Positions 22,073 to 34,230 of a stretch of DNA of 64,000 nt are shown piece after piece (within the stretch, counting starts at the first letter, position 1; every line of letters starts with the position of its first letter). The notes under the pieces were generated by a model. The model saw only the letters and a list, made by a program, of their open reading frames with translations. It searched no databases and was not told the DNA's origin. Origin of the DNA: Oegoconia quadripuncta (taxonomy: Eukaryota > Arthropoda > Insecta > Lepidoptera > Autostichidae); assembly GCA_949316235.1 (NCBI GenBank), contig OX438747.1, positions 2,914,501 to 2,978,500 of the forward strand. Direction: 5' to 3'. Made by a program: the position numbers and the translations under genes.

Positions 22073-22402
22073 TTATTAATAAACCGTTCTCAAGATTGAG
22101 AATAGTTTTGTAACCGGTCTCAAGTAAACGTATTGATTAATAAATCTTACTTGAGACCTGAAACGCACGTGCATACTCAAGCAGTACTCACTTGAGACGT
22201 GCGCCGAGTTCACATATTAATAAACGAAACTCAAGACTATCATTCATTCGCCGCCGAGGCGAATTCTTGAGAAGTGACCTCAGTAAAGTAGACATCAAGA
22301 TTGGTTTATAAATTAGCACGTAGCTTGAGATAGCGTCAACTGCTTAAGACACATCTCGGGTGATACAGCCTCTATTGAGATTGGTTTATTAATACGGGCC
22401 CA
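22073..22402. mobile_element. MITE-3 copy 1 (PIF/Harbinger-like ends)
   Basis: About 330 bp from TTATTAATAAACCGTTCTCA to GGTTTATTAATACGGGCC. It shares its whole length with 60601-60924 and, apart from an insertion, with 44228-44846 (internal words CTCAAGTAAACG, GCCGAGGCGAAT, ATCTCGGGTGATACAGCCTC). Terminal repeats of about 25 bp. The left end of this copy is eroded. Confidence 0.8.
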
Positions 22403-23554
22403 ACTTCGGAGTGCATCATCAGCTATTAACCAAATTTATATATGACCACTCTGGTGATAAACCTTATGAAAAAAAAACAAACATCAAAATCAGTTTATAA
22501 TTGCCGAAAATATGCTGAACATACATGAAAAAAAATACATACAGACGAACATAGAAACTCCTCCGTTTGAAGTCGATTAAAAATATATCGGGGGAGAATT
22601 TTCCATTATTATCCAAAATTTAAATATCGAACAAAAAATTTTCTACTACACGCCGCGAGACCATCTTATAATGGAAGTGTTACGGTCATTGTGCGGCCGC
22701 GTGTGCATAGTAAGACTTAAAATTTAAAAAAAAACATATATTTTAACCATGAAAGTCTTCACTACGCGACACCTACCCCTTTCCGACTAATGTTGTATGT
22801 ATACGGCGTAAAATAAGACAAATTATTGAAAAGCCTACAAGGCGTGGAACATAACATGTTCAAGTAGTAGTTTGCCCCGAGGCGAATTTACAGCATTTTA
22901 GATGGTCAAATATTGTAAGGAATATTTACAAGCCAGACAGACTTGATTATCAAGCGACCACTTAGCGTACAATAAAGATAACCAGTGACTCATGAAGGTC
23001 GCGTGATGTAACCGCAATGAGCAGGCAACCAGTGATGTCAAGTGTGATCACTGTTCTAATGCGAGGGCGACCTTAAGAGCAAGCTGCTTCGGAACAAATA
23101 TTTCAATTCATCATATCAGCCACAGGACGCCCAAACTAAGCATTTATTATAACGGAAGATATGTAATATTGTTGAATGCCAATTTAAATCTATTGGAAAT
23201 AATAAAGGCCTCCACTTCACTTGGCATTATTTACCACCGTAGCATGGCATCGTTCGACGTACGCGATGTGAGAGTGGGATAGTTGTATATTTCGTTCAAA
23301 CGAATGAGCAGGACAAATATTATCTCGCGCGACATACAACGTTTATCGACCGCGTCCTGCTACTAGCGCTTATATGTCTAAATGTTCAATTTATAGTTAT
23401 AAAAATAAATAGAATCGCGTATGGCTATTTAGAAAAATGTTCTCAGTGAATAACGTGAGCTTGCCGTAGTTTTTTTAGTAGTGGCAATGTTGGTGCAATG
23501 CGGACGGGATGCGGAGCGTTGATGCCATCACGCATTGCGATAAATCTGACAGCG
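22403..23554. other. first intron continued, unassigned
   Basis: AT-rich sequence with several poly-A tracts. A scrap at about 23163-23215 (TTGTTGAATGCCAATTTAAA) belongs to the repeat seen at 26660-26850. No gene recognised. Confidence 0.5.
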
Positions 23555-23712
23555 ACCGATTGGTGTAATGTGTAGAGACCCTGCCTTCAAAACCAACGTT
23601 GCGGGTTCGAATCCGCAACGTTGGTGGGCAATGGACCCGAATTGCATTTAGTCCCGAATCATGAATGTTTACACAAATATTTATCCATTACCTAGTATCA
23701 ATAGCTCTGCCT
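23555..23712 (+). mobile_element. tRNA-derived SINE, family C, partial
   Basis: Head CGACCGATTGGTGTAATG, B box GGGTTCGAATCC, then TCCCGAATCATGAATGTTTA. It lacks the 3' part. Confidence 0.7.
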
Positions 23713-23765
23713 AGTTTCAATCATCGTCATATCAGCCACAGGACGTCCACTGCCTAGTTTGAGAT

Positions 23766-24050
23766 TAGACCGGTTGGTGTAGTGGATAGTGACCCTGTCA
23801 GCGAAACCAACGGTTGCGGGTTCAAAAATGTTTGTGTGATGAATACGAACATTTATTCCCGAGTCATGGATGTTTGTATAAATATTCATTATTCTTTATT
23901 GCAAATAAACACAAAAGATACAATTGTCAGATACAAAGATACAAAGATACAAATATTTATGTATGTTTATCCGTTATTTAGTATCCATAGTACAAGCTTT
24001 GCTTAGTTTGGGACTAGATGATTGGTGTAAGTGTCCGAAATATTTATTTA
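23766..24050 (+). mobile_element. tRNA-derived SINE, family C
   Basis: Head GACCGGTTGGTGTAGTGGAT, partial B box GCGGGTTC, ATTCCCGAGTCATGGATGTT, and end TTTGGGACTAGATGATTGGT. Interrupted near 23895-23955 by an A-rich stretch with a repeated ATACAAAG word. Confidence 0.7.
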
Positions 24051-25089
24051 ATATTATTATTAAAAAAAAATACAAAAAAGATGGTTTATGAAAGTGTCCG
24101 AAATATGAAATCGGTGCCTGTTTATTAATACGTTCCGGCACACAACCAGTATCTAATCTAATTTCTAACTAATCCCTAAAATTCGACGACGACGATTCAG
24201 ATGCCACATGTTCTTCGTTCTAAAGGGAAGGTGGCCAATTCCTACTCATGACGAACGCTCCCACATATAACAAATTTTGCTTCTTTTCTCAATAAATAAG
24301 AAAGTAATTATGTGTGTGTGACTTAATGTTCCACCAATCTTGTATTTGTATTCTGCTTTTATTGCAATGTGATAAGATAACTGTTTTATTTTCAAAATTA
24401 TATTTGTGTTATGTTTATTTTTAGACAACATTTGTTTATGGAGGAGCGAGACTTCCTGATACAAGTATCTTAATACTTACTAGGAGGTCTCAACCCTGGA
24501 TCGAGTTATAGTATTATGAGAAACGAAATAAACATTTTTAATTTTTTTTAATTTAATTAATTATCTTAAATTTTTTTTAGAAACACCATTCCTAATATTA
24601 TTATTATTAAATTCTTTATTGCACACAAAAATAAAATACTAATATTAGTGACAAGAATATAGGTGTCATAATTACAGTAGGTAAAAAGATAGCAAATTAC
24701 CTCACATCTGATTTCTATCGAGACAACGTTTAGTTATTATGTTTATGTGTTGAGAGAGCCCTCAATATTGTTTGTAAACTCTTTTAATAAACGTAAAGAG
24801 ATCGCTTTTAGTGATAAGACCGCCTAATTGTGTTCTATTGTTATCTCATCAAAAATTATTGTAAATTATTTTGCGCAATAAACAGTATTTGTGTTGTATT
24901 GTATTGTAAACTCTATATTGCACAGAAGAAAATAAATACAAAATTTTACTTAAATATATGCACCGTAGTAATTTACTTTACTGGTACATATATACGACAA
25001 ATAACGTAATAATCACGTAAAATTCTTATTGCGTATTTATTGTTACAATTCGGTGTATACAATTTAATAACTTATGGCTATTGCAAGAG
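24051..25089. other. first intron continued, LINE 3' ends
   Basis: Contains A-rich tracts and pieces of LINE 3' ends: 24600-24760 in minus orientation (TTCTTTATTGCACACAAAAA) and 24795-24905 in plus orientation (AGAGATCGCTTTTAGTGATA, then GCGCAATAAACAGTATT). No gene seen. Confidence 0.5.
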
Positions 25090-25150
25090 TATTGTTCAGT
25101 ATTCATTGGTAGAAACTAAAACAGTTTCTACCAATGAATACTGAACAATA
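25090..25150. repeat. perfect 28-bp inverted repeat with 5-nt loop
   Basis: Left arm 25090-25117 (starts TATTGTTCAGTATTCATTGG) is exactly inverse to 25123-25150 (ends AATACTGAACAATA), loop AAAAC. No similar copy is seen elsewhere in the window. Confidence 0.9.
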
Positions 25151-25429
25151 TATATAACTTATGTGTTGTCTTAATGTTCCAAACATATTGTGAGAATATT
25201 GCTGATATTCTAACTACATACCTATTTCAATCAATCAAGTACACTTTATTGCACAAGAAAGTAATACACTTCATAAATATAGCTTCAAAAAAATTGTACA
25301 GTTTTTATCCAATACAATATTTGTATCACAGACATAAATAAAACGGTTTTTTTATAATTTTATAATTAAAAGGTCCATCATACATGAGTCATCCATCCGA
25401 TAAAGTGAGTAGTTCCCGCAGCATAAACA

Positions 25430-25710
25430 TATTTACGCGATAAAGTTATTCCACGCAGGCGAAGCCGCGGGCGGTAACCTAGTTATTTAATAATAACTAA
25501 TAACAACTAGCTTTTTCTTAACTTTGTCGCGGAAATATGTAGGAACTACTGACTTAATAATATAAATCCTATGTCTCAATCCGGGGTATATTCTACCTAC
25601 ATACCAAATTTCATCCAAATGCGTTCATCCGTTTCGCCGTGATTGAGCAACAAATAAACAAACAAACATCCAAACTATCGCATTTATAATATTAGCTAGA
25701 TGCCTAAATG
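25430..25710 (-). repeat. interspersed repeat (AAGCCGCGGGCGG family)
   Basis: Part of it matches 7045-7255 in inverse (CCAAATTTCATCCAAATGCG; CATCCAAACTATCGCATTTA), and GGCGAAGCCGCGGGCGG lies at its left end. Composite or rearranged copy. Confidence 0.6.
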
Positions 25711-26178
25711 ACTGGACCAATATGACTGATTCAAGTATGAAAATCATACACAAGCACAGAATATATAATATTACTATGTAAAACTAGAATTAATACTTAT
25801 TGTAATGAATGATATAGGTCACGTAATACACTTTCAAGTTGTAGCTAGCAATCAATACCTAGCTCGGGCTCGCGAACTCGCGGCCCGCTGTTCGAATGCG
25901 GCACAATACTGAAGCGTGTTGCTACGAACAAAATGCGCTAAGCAGTGCAATTTTGATGTCACATTGACCACACCTGAACCAGTGAAACTTGATCTAAAGC
26001 CAGACAGAATGGTGCAACCTTCTGTATTCAACTACTTAGTGAATGTGTCATGCATGGTTGGTTGGAACTGGGGTTACCATATATTAGGATTTGTCCTGAG
26101 ATGTCAGGCAATTTTGTTTTTTATAAGAAAGTTATAGAAGTGATAATATAACTAGCTTAAATTACACATAACATCCAA

Positions 26179-26512
26179 TTTTTTTTTTTATGCACATTGG
26201 GTTGGTACTTGACCACAATCACACCTAATGTTAAGTGAAGATGAGGTCGAAGGTGGAAGCGTACTGACCCGGAAACCCCAACACATTTGGGGGACTGGCT
26301 ATCTTATCTCTGACAACCGGAATACAACAATGCTATCAACATTGCTGCTTGGCGCGGATTTAGATAAGATGGTGGTAGCTAGCCAGGCGGACATTTAAAA
26401 TGCCCTACCACCAACCAAACCGAGTACTTAAACATGTACCCCGCTGAGGATCGAACCCGCGACCTCCGAATCGTAAACCCAATGTTGTTTACATTGAGCC
26501 ACGGAGGCGGTT
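26179..26512 (-). mobile_element. tRNA-derived SINE, family A, full length
   Basis: On the minus strand it runs from ACCGCCTCCGTGGCTCAATG (A-box region) through the B box GGTTCGATCC and CCCCAAATGTGTTGGGGTTT to GTGCATAAAAAAAAA. About 330 bp, poly-A tail, and a tRNA-like head of about 70 nt. Other copies: 28299-28637, 38483-38786, 63592-63758, and tails elsewhere. Confidence 0.85.
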
Positions 26513-26659
26513 GAAACCAATTACACAAAACAAAGGAAAAAAAATTAAAAAACTAGTGATGACTTAAATATTGACTGAATAACAACATAATGAACAATGT
26601 GAACTCTTCCAACACTGTGACATAGACATACCAGCAGTAATACTGCAAACTCAAAACTC

Positions 26660-26850
26660 AAACTCAAAGCATTTTATTTCAACGTAAGATACATGATATC
26701 ATTTGTTGAATGTCAATTTAAATCTATTGGAAATAAAAATAGGGCTAAGCATTTTTCGGTCAGTCAGTATGTCCAAGCTACCACCGCTTCGGAAAGGGAA
26801 ATCATCTGTGGGAAAAAAAGCGGCGCAAGAAACCCACAGGATCATTTTCT
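26660..26850 (+). repeat. interspersed repeat, probably LINE 3' region
   Basis: Contains GTTGAATGTCAATTTAAATC, GGTCAGTCAGTATGTCCAAG and GCAAGAAACCCACAGGAT. The same order of words is found at 31082-31222 (plus) and 50590-50760 (minus). No coding frame recognised. Confidence 0.65.
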
Positions 26851-27907
26851 TTTCTTTTCTTTTTATATGTGTGCTGTCTATAATAATATAATAATAATAA
26901 CAATCATCTGAAATACGAGAAAATTTCAGGACTTTTGTATGAATAATCAAGCTTTTTGTCAGGACTTTTCTGGTAACCCTAGTTAAAAAGAGTTTACAAT
27001 TTGTAATAAAATAATGTATAGTCCGGTTTATAGGATATGTTAAAACACTTCAATTGGTAGCCATTGTGGCTAGTATCTAAAATTACTCATCTTTCTGTGG
27101 AGTAGAGAGCATCATTATTCAGTCATTGTTAGCATAAAATCATCACTGTCTTACCATAGTCGTTGCGTGAATGCTTATATTGGCAAGGCCCTAAATGCTT
27201 AAATAACATTAAGTACCTACAATCCATATAACTATTTTTGCCATATTTAACAGTTAAATGTAAGTGAATTTAGTTATCCAGCAATTAATATAACATAGCA
27301 TTTCTTTAAATACAATGTATGTGTTAACTCAATGCAAATGTATTATCCTTATCCGTGGAAGCTTTGTTGGCTAATGTATGATGCATACTGTAACAAATAC
27401 TGCTGTAATATTTATAGCTGTTTGCTTTCCTTTAAATAAATAAATAAAAATTAAAAAAAAAGGAATTTTTCCACACAATGTCTAGGTGAGAAATCATGCT
27501 TTCGAACAATCATGCAACATGAATACTGATATTGGTAGTTAGTTAGTCTACTAGTGGGACTATAATATATGACCATGAGCATAATCAATATGCTTAGACT
27601 GACTAGATTAGAAAAATAAAAAGAATTGGACAAAAAATATATTCAGAACCGAATTGAATGCTTACTCCATAACAGGCGAAAAAATTATGTATGTATATAT
27701 GTAACACACAATAAGGGCTGTAGGAGGCCTATGTTAATTTGTATGTAGAAAGCAGAAAAAATCCAGTAGGGTAGGCTGGAAGAGATCTCTTCTCTTTAGA
27801 TATAATCTCACCTTTGTACATATTTTCTGACATTTGTTTGTATTTCTTGTGCAATAAAGAATCAAATTATAATTTATAAAAATAAGATAATTTCTTTACA
27901 AACTTTG
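26851..27907. other. first intron continued, unassigned
   Basis: AT-rich. At 27770-27860 there is another LINE-tail-like stretch (GGAAGAGATCTCTTCTCTTT, TTGTGCAATAAAGAATC). Nothing else recognised. Confidence 0.5.
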
Positions 27908-28170
27908 TAACAATAATAAATAAATATCTTTGCACATACACACAGCGCCATCTAGTTCCACACTAAGCAACTAGGCTTGTATTATGAATACCAGATGGTT
28001 GATAAACTAAACAAATACATTTTTGTTTTGTAAATAAATGAAAAACATCCATAACTCGGGAACACAAGTCTGTATTCATCATACAAACATATGCCCCTAG
28101 CGGGATTCGAACCAGCGACCTTTTGGTATAGCAGTCAGAATATTTAAACCACTACACCAAACAGGTCGTC
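27908..28170 (-). mobile_element. tRNA-derived SINE, family B, near full length
   Basis: Minus strand: GACGACCTGTTTGGTGTAGT head, B box GGTTCGAATCCCGC, AGTTATGGATGTTTTTCATT, A-rich linker, tail CTAGATGGCGCTGTGTGTAT and AGATATTTATTTATT. A good reference copy for the family. Confidence 0.85.
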
Positions 28171-28298
28171 ACCACCACCTCCAACCAACCAACAGGTCAA
28201 CACCAACCAATGTTTGTAAAGAAATACAATCTGATAATTGCATTTATAAATGAGTGGTGTAATTAAATTCATTTGGCGTGCTTACTTGTCTTTACACA

Positions 28299-28637
28299 TT
28301 TTTTTTTTTTTTTATGCACAACGGGTTGGTACTTGACCTCAATCACACCTGATGTTAAGTGAAGATGAGGTCGAAGGTGGAAGCGTACTGACCCGGAAAC
28401 CCCAACACATGTGGGGGACTGGCTATCTTATCTCTGACAACCGGAACACAGCAATGCTATTTACATTGCTGCTTGGCGGCAGATTTAGATAAGATGGTGG
28501 TAGCTAGCCAGGCGGACATTTAAAATGCCCTACCACCAACCAAACCGAGTACTTAAACATGTACCCCGCTGGGAATCGAACCCGCGACCTCCGAAACGTA
28601 AACCCAATGTTGTTTACATTGAGCCACGGAGGCGGTT
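28299..28637 (-). mobile_element. tRNA-derived SINE, family A, full length with target duplication
   Basis: Same structure as the copy at 26179-26512. TTACACAT flanks both sides (just left of the poly-T run and overlapping the head end), a plausible 8-bp target-site duplication. Confidence 0.88.
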
Positions 28638-28816
28638 ACACATAATAAAGCACTACCATACCTGTACTATTATTGGGTAACTCAGTGGCATTCCAAATTT
28701 CCAAACAATTTTACTGCCTACTTGCTCATTAATGGAACCTACTTCCAGTTTGATAATTTCATTAGACATGTCATTAAAATGCTTTGTCAATTCAAAACTA
28801 AAAACATAAATTTACA

Positions 28817-29078
28817 CGACCTGTTTGGTGTGGTGGTTAGAAACTCTGACCACCATACCAAATGATCGCGGGTTCGAATCCCACTAGAGGCATCTGTTCG
28901 TGTGATGAATACGGACATGTGTACCAAAGTTATGGATGTTTTCATTTATAATAAGTATTTATTTACAAAAAAAAGTATTTATGTAGTATATCAACCATCT
29001 GGTATCCACAACACAATTGCTTATGGTGGAACTAGATGACGCTGTATGTATGTCTAAGGATATTTATTTATTTATATT
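28817..29078 (+). mobile_element. tRNA-derived SINE, family B
   Basis: CGACCTGTTTGGTGTGGTGG head, B box GGGTTCGAATCCCACT, linker, GGAACTAGATGACGCTGTAT tail, ending in ATTTATTTATTT. Plus orientation, about 262 bp. Confidence 0.85.
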
Positions 29079-29153
29079 TATTAAGAGAATAATATGTAGT
29101 CTGTAGAAGATGTTTCTTGCGCCACTTTTAAAAATAAATTGACTTGGCAAATA

Positions 29154-29297
29154 ATGGTGTCGATTCGGATGTACACCAACTAAACTAAAACCAGTTTTAA
29201 AGTAGTACTGTCTCTTTCTTCCTGGAACAGTATGATGCGATGGCACCACTCCAAAACTGGTTTTAGTTTAGTTAATGTACATCCGAATCGACACCAT
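29154..29297. mobile_element. palindromic MITE-1, copy 2
   Basis: From ATGGTGTCGATTCGGATGTA to its inverse TACATCCGAATCGACACCAT. Arms about 45 bp with a unique centre containing GATGCGATGGCACC. Confidence 0.88.
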
Positions 29298-31080
29298 TCT
29301 CACCTAAATGTATTAGTAATTATACCATAGTTTATTTTATTTATTTATTTTTATTTTATTGTTTTAGGGATAACAACAGCTTTATACTATCTATAATCAT
29401 GATTCTTAAAACTATATTATTCAGGAAGCCAATAACAGTTATCCACTGAGTTATATACTTACAATCTAACAGTAAGTCAGCCTTTTCTCTATAATATACA
29501 TACACGAATATACATACAGTACACATACTTATATTTATACTTGTAATCCAATCATAAAACAGATACATAATAATATATACGCAGATACATATTATACTTA
29601 TATATAATATAGATAAATACACATACATACATATAGTAAAAACGACATATACACATATCTAGATACGAATATATTTTCTTTTACATGATATTGCGATAAC
29701 CCCCACCATAGCTATCAAGTCGACCAAGACCCCAGCGTAATTCAGAACGACGTGGAATAACGTAGCCAAAATGACAGTAGTCGTAGATTGACTTAAAGAT
29801 CCAGGTTATATGTTAACAATCCAGGATGGCACTTAGCAACCCACTATAGTCCACGAGAGAATTCACTGATAATGGTAATACTTGGTCTTAAGCACACGAG
29901 TGTTACTTTGCGAACAGCATAGTTATCTAAATAATAATAAAGATGGTTTTCAAAAAAGATAAACTTCATTTTTGTATCAAAGATTGATGTAAAACTTTGT
30001 CATATTTCCAGTTGTAAAGCTGTGGATTTTTCTAAAACACAAGTACAAGGTATTTATAATAATAGTAGCTGAGTTTACACAATCAAGCTGTGTGGGCAAT
30101 TATCAGAGAATTTAGAACATTATTATTTCATATACCTAATATTACATAAGTGTTGTAAATATATAAATCAATTGGAATCATCATCTAGAGAGAGACATAT
30201 TATTGAAGTTTTACTGAATATTTTAATAGTTAAAGTGAAAGTATTGGTCTCTGACTTCATAAATAAACATTATTTGAGTATTAGTTATGCAGTGGAGAAA
30301 GATCGTTCACTAACACTTATCTATTTTGTATCAGTAGTCATAAATACAATTACATAGTACAAATTCAAACAAACAGTCATAGCCCCAAATAGGAAGGTTA
30401 GATTTTTTAAACACCTTTGTATTGAATACAAGTAATTTTTCTGCATAATAATTAACAGTAATTTCCTTTAGAAATTTAAAAAATCCAACTGAGTTGGGAG
30501 TATGACTGCCTATTGAAAATTACTGTACAAATACACACACATAATGTTGATTGCGAACTCATTCATTAATATGCAACTACAGTAGCTATCATCACATTTT
30601 TATACAGTGTATATTTATGTCTGTGCCCAATGAATTATTGTCATTCTCAATAATGTAAATAAATATTATTGCACATATACAAAGAGCCATTTAGTTACAC
30701 ACTAAGCAACTAACTAGGATTTTATTATGGATACCAGATAGATCACAAATACATTTTATAGCTCATATTGTAGCTCTTCCAAAATCTCATTTCACTTTAT
30801 AATTTATAGATCAGAAGATGTCCAACTTGAAAAATGAAAGTTATCATAACTTCAAACAGTAAAAAATAGATGTTTATGGGTAGTTGAAATGAAGAGTTGT
30901 TAATATTAAGTAGTACAGTGGCACCACTCTGTCTTTCGGCTCCACAGAATACCAGCGTCGTGGTTACTCCAACCCTTGTGTGGAGACCATTTTGGATTTA
31001 GGTATTGTAAACTTACGTATGTATACATCTTTATAACAGAAATCCAAATAAATACTTTCTTTCTTTCTAAACATAATATC
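29298..31080. other. first intron continued, unassigned
   Basis: AT-rich sequence with (TA)-rich tracts near 29500-29650. A family-B SINE tail fragment (minus) lies at 30656-30763. No gene or RNA gene recognised. Confidence 0.5.
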
Positions 31081-31081
31081 A

Positions 31082-31222
31082 TTTAATTTTGTTGAATGTC
31101 AATTTAAATCTACTGGAAACAAAAGGGCTTATTGCATTTATCTGTCAGTCAGTGTGTGCAAGCTACTACCGCTTTGGAAAGAGAAATCAGCTGTGGTAAA
31201 AGAAGCAGTGCAAGAAACCCAC
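31082..31222 (+). repeat. interspersed repeat, same family as 26660-26850
   Basis: TTGTTGAATGTCAATTTAAA, TCTGTCAGTCAGTGTGTGCA and GCAAGAAACCCACAGG in the same order. Confidence 0.65.
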
Positions 31223-32133
31223 AGGAGAATTGAGAAGTGCTGATATTTGCAACTGGTCATATGAGGAATTGATCAAATTGGGATGTGGTCATACCTAAAA
31301 GGCCACAAGGATCGGGGTGTAGGGTTGAGGACCTAAGGGGGGCAAAGACAGAAGTTCATATAGTTCACATCAAAGGGATCTGCACTTCATTACGCTGTAT
31401 TTCACACAGATTTTTTTTTAATAATTAGCAACACTGCTTTGAAATAATTGCTGAAGCAGTAAATTTTAGCTCACAAAATTAACAACTATTTGTCAGTGAA
31501 AAATGCAGTCCATTGCTATCTATTAGATTCTAAGGTTGATGCTAATCATACTTCAGAAGCAGCCACATTTGATCAAGTTTGTAAGTGTCAGTTTTTTATA
31601 GCAGCACTTCTTTAATTAAATAACAAAGTATTATTTGCTTTTGCGTTCTACAGCTAAATGTTCTGCAATGTTTTTATAGCTTGGATATTAACGAAATATT
31701 TTCTATTCCAATACAAAATAAAAAAAAAAAAATACAATAAATCGATTACCATAGAAAGTGCAGTGGCGGTGATACGCGGTGTTCCAGATTCCACGCGCCG
31801 ACGGCTACCGGTATACCTACCTAATCTACACATACACCAGTATAGCAATGAACGACTTCCCCTGTGTACAGTGACGTAATGCTCTAAAATAAACCTAATA
31901 AGGATAACGGCTGAAGCCATATTTAGACTTCCATCGGAAACCAGTATAGATATCCCGTTGGAACGGCGAATGTTCTTCGTATTTAAATGCCTCAATAGTT
32001 TAAAATTTCAACAGGTAAAAACTTTGGAATTCACCGATACATGGGTGTGTCACAGCTCAAGATAAAAATGTGCAGGAGAATTCAGTTTTGTTGGATACAG
32101 TTTGTAGGAGTGATGCGGAGTAAAATAACTTAC
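31223..32133. other. unassigned, CpG-bearing stretch at about 31760-31990
   Basis: Around 31765-31990 the base composition is less AT-rich and contains several CpGs (GCGGTGATACGCGGTGTTCC, CCACGCGCCGACGGCTACCG). It ends with a possible plus-strand donor CAACAG|GTAAAA at about 32016. It could hold an unrecognised noncoding exon or promoter; I cannot assign it. Confidence 0.35.
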
Positions 32134-32250
32134 CTGCAAAGCAGCAGACAGTCAGGAAAAATCTTGTGTTAAACAATTTTTTTAAGTTTTATGAGAAATC
32201 GTTCGATCGACAAATACACAGAACACCCACACGCGTCACTCACTTTATTA
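32134..32250 (-). promoter_or_regulatory. alpha-Spec: candidate noncoding first exon of alpha-spectrin
   Basis: On the minus strand CTGTCTGCTGCTTTGCAG is followed at 32133 by GTAAGT, a perfect donor. The upstream side is CpG-containing (GTGACGCGTGTGGGTGTTCT). Exon 2 at 18136 needs a noncoding donor upstream, and this is the best minus-strand donor I found. The 5' end is not visible; the start coordinate of transcription is a guess. This would make intron 1 about 14 kb. Confidence 0.4.
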
Positions 32251-32539
32251 GTGTTGCCAACTGGAAAGTTGAATGTCAGTCAGTCACATTTTTCCCACGT
32301 TTTTCCATTTTCTTACTAGTTACTACTTCTTAGTCTGAGTACTTCATCCACAGAACAGCACTATTTGCTCACTCACTCACTACATACAAGGAGGTTGCCA
32401 ACCAATAACAAATCAAACCAAATCAAAATATTTTATTTCATAGGATAAAATTATCACTGTCTTGAAAACATCACTATTAAGATGAGTAAAAATTATTTAT
32501 TTATTTAAAAACAGTAGGTAACAAATAAAGAGATGGAAT

Positions 32540-34010
32540 TTAAATATAAACTAGAACAAATGTAAAAAATTGGGGCCGCGAGGCAAGGTACCCAAAGCGT
32601 TGAGCGAGGAAGGAATCAAGGTCATACCGTCTGGTTTCTTCCCTTCGTCTTCATCCAAATAGTCAGTGATGTTATAATAGCCTTTTGCTAATAACTTCAG
32701 TTTTATGATTGCTTTAAATTTATTTAAAGGCAAATTTTGAATGTCTACTGGAACCTTATTATAAAAGCGTATACATTGCCCTTTGACGGATTTACTAACT
32801 TTGTGAAGTCGGCTAACATATACAAATAATTGGTTTTTATTCCTTTGTTTTGCCTATCACTATTTTTATCGAATTCGGTTATATATATATTTTTTTGCAT
32901 ATAACAAATTCTCATATATGTATTGAGATGCCATTGTTAAGATATTAATTTCCTCAAAGTTATCGCTAAGAGACACTCTAGGTCCAAATTTATAAATGGC
33001 ACGAATAGCACGCTTCTGCAGAACAATAATGATATGTATGTCAGCAGCGTTTCTCCACAACAATATGTTATAGGACATCAAGCTGTGTAAATAGCTAAAG
33101 TAAACCAGTTTTGCAGTATGAACGTCTGTTAGCATTTTTGATTTTTTTGACTGCATACGCTGTAGAAGCAAGCTTTTTCACAAGTTTGTCAATACGTGGC
33201 CCCACTGAAGCTTAGCATCCAATGTCAGTCCTAAAAAGACAGTAGTGTCTACAAGGTCCAATGTATCGCCTTGTACAAATATGTCAGTAAGCTGTTGTTT
33301 AACAGTTGGTTTAGTTTTTTTCTCATTCAAAAGAAGATTATTTACTGTAAACCAGTTAACAAGTTCAAAAATAGCAGTGTTTACATCACAAGATAATTCA
33401 TATCTCTTAACTTTAAATACCACAAAGGTGTCATCTGCAAATAATACTATTTCACATCTATTCCGGGCAAAATGAGGCAAGTCATTAATGTAAACAATAA
33501 ACAAAAATGGTCTGGGAATTGAACCTTGAGGCTCGCCCATATTGACCTCAGAGCCAGAGGACTTAGTGCCATTAATATCAACCCTCTAAATTCTATTTTA
33601 TAATATTCAAAACGTGACCTTGTATGCCGTAATGGTGTAGTTTCCTGATTAATATATCATAATGAACACAATATCTTTGACAAACCTTTGACAAATCGCA
33701 GAAGATGCCGCAATCCTGCGAATTCTCCCAGGCATCAAAAATATGTTGAACTAGCTCAGCACCGGCATCAGTTATTGACGACACCGTGTGAATCCAAATT
33801 GTTTGGGATGCATGATATTGTTTTGATAAAATGGAGACATTAACTGGTTTAATATCAATTTCTCAAAATTTTTACTAAATGTGGGTAGTACTGTTATAGG
33901 TCTAAAGTTAGAGGGATCGGATGTACTACCTGCTTTAAATTATGGAATGACTTTACTTAGTTTCATTAAATCAAGAAACATTCCACGGTCAAAACGGTTG
34001 TTAATATAGT
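32540..34010 (-). mobile_element. decayed LINE (jockey/CR1-like) reverse transcriptase and 3' end
   Basis: Read on the minus strand with frameshifts: AGAELVQHIFDAWENSQDCG and FCDLSKV near 33600-33780, then GEPQGSIPRPFLFIVYINDLP-like sequence and the catalytic FADDT near 33420-33540, then AIRAIYKFGPRVSLSDNF near 32990, and FKAIIKLKLLAKGYYNITDY near 32660. The order is palm, thumb and C-terminus of a non-LTR reverse transcriptase. Several stops and frameshifts, so not functional. Confidence 0.85.
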
Positions 34011-34049
34011 AGCCAAGTGGGGTGCCATACTATGCCCTTATATAATTAC

Positions 34050-34053
<4 letters not shown>

Positions 34054-34084
<31 letters not shown>

Positions 34085-34230
34085 TATTATAGAAAGAATT
34101 GTTCTAGTATGGTGCCTATCTATATATTTGCCTCACACACGCGTATACACACAAGCACACCCCCCTCACACAAACCATACATGCACCCTCACACATCCTC
34201 TGCTACACACATTTACTCGCTTACTCTTGA
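34054..34230. repeat. (TA)n and CA-rich simple repeats
   Basis: A run of TA dinucleotides at 34054-34081 followed by CACAC-rich sequence to about 34230, within or beside the decayed LINE. Confidence 0.9.

Noticed and set aside
26440..26512. tRNA-like sequences with good B boxes
   Set aside because: They are the heads of repeated SINEs (families A, B, C). They lack a tRNA acceptor stem, and each is joined to a SINE body.
31654..31995. A 113-codon minus-strand frame
   Set aside because: No recognisable domain, codon use unlike the two genes, and no clear splice sites. Left unassigned.
34054..34082. TA-rich tract as an origin or regulatory element
   Set aside because: A simple dinucleotide repeat next to a CA-rich tract in a LINE relic; nothing points to a function.
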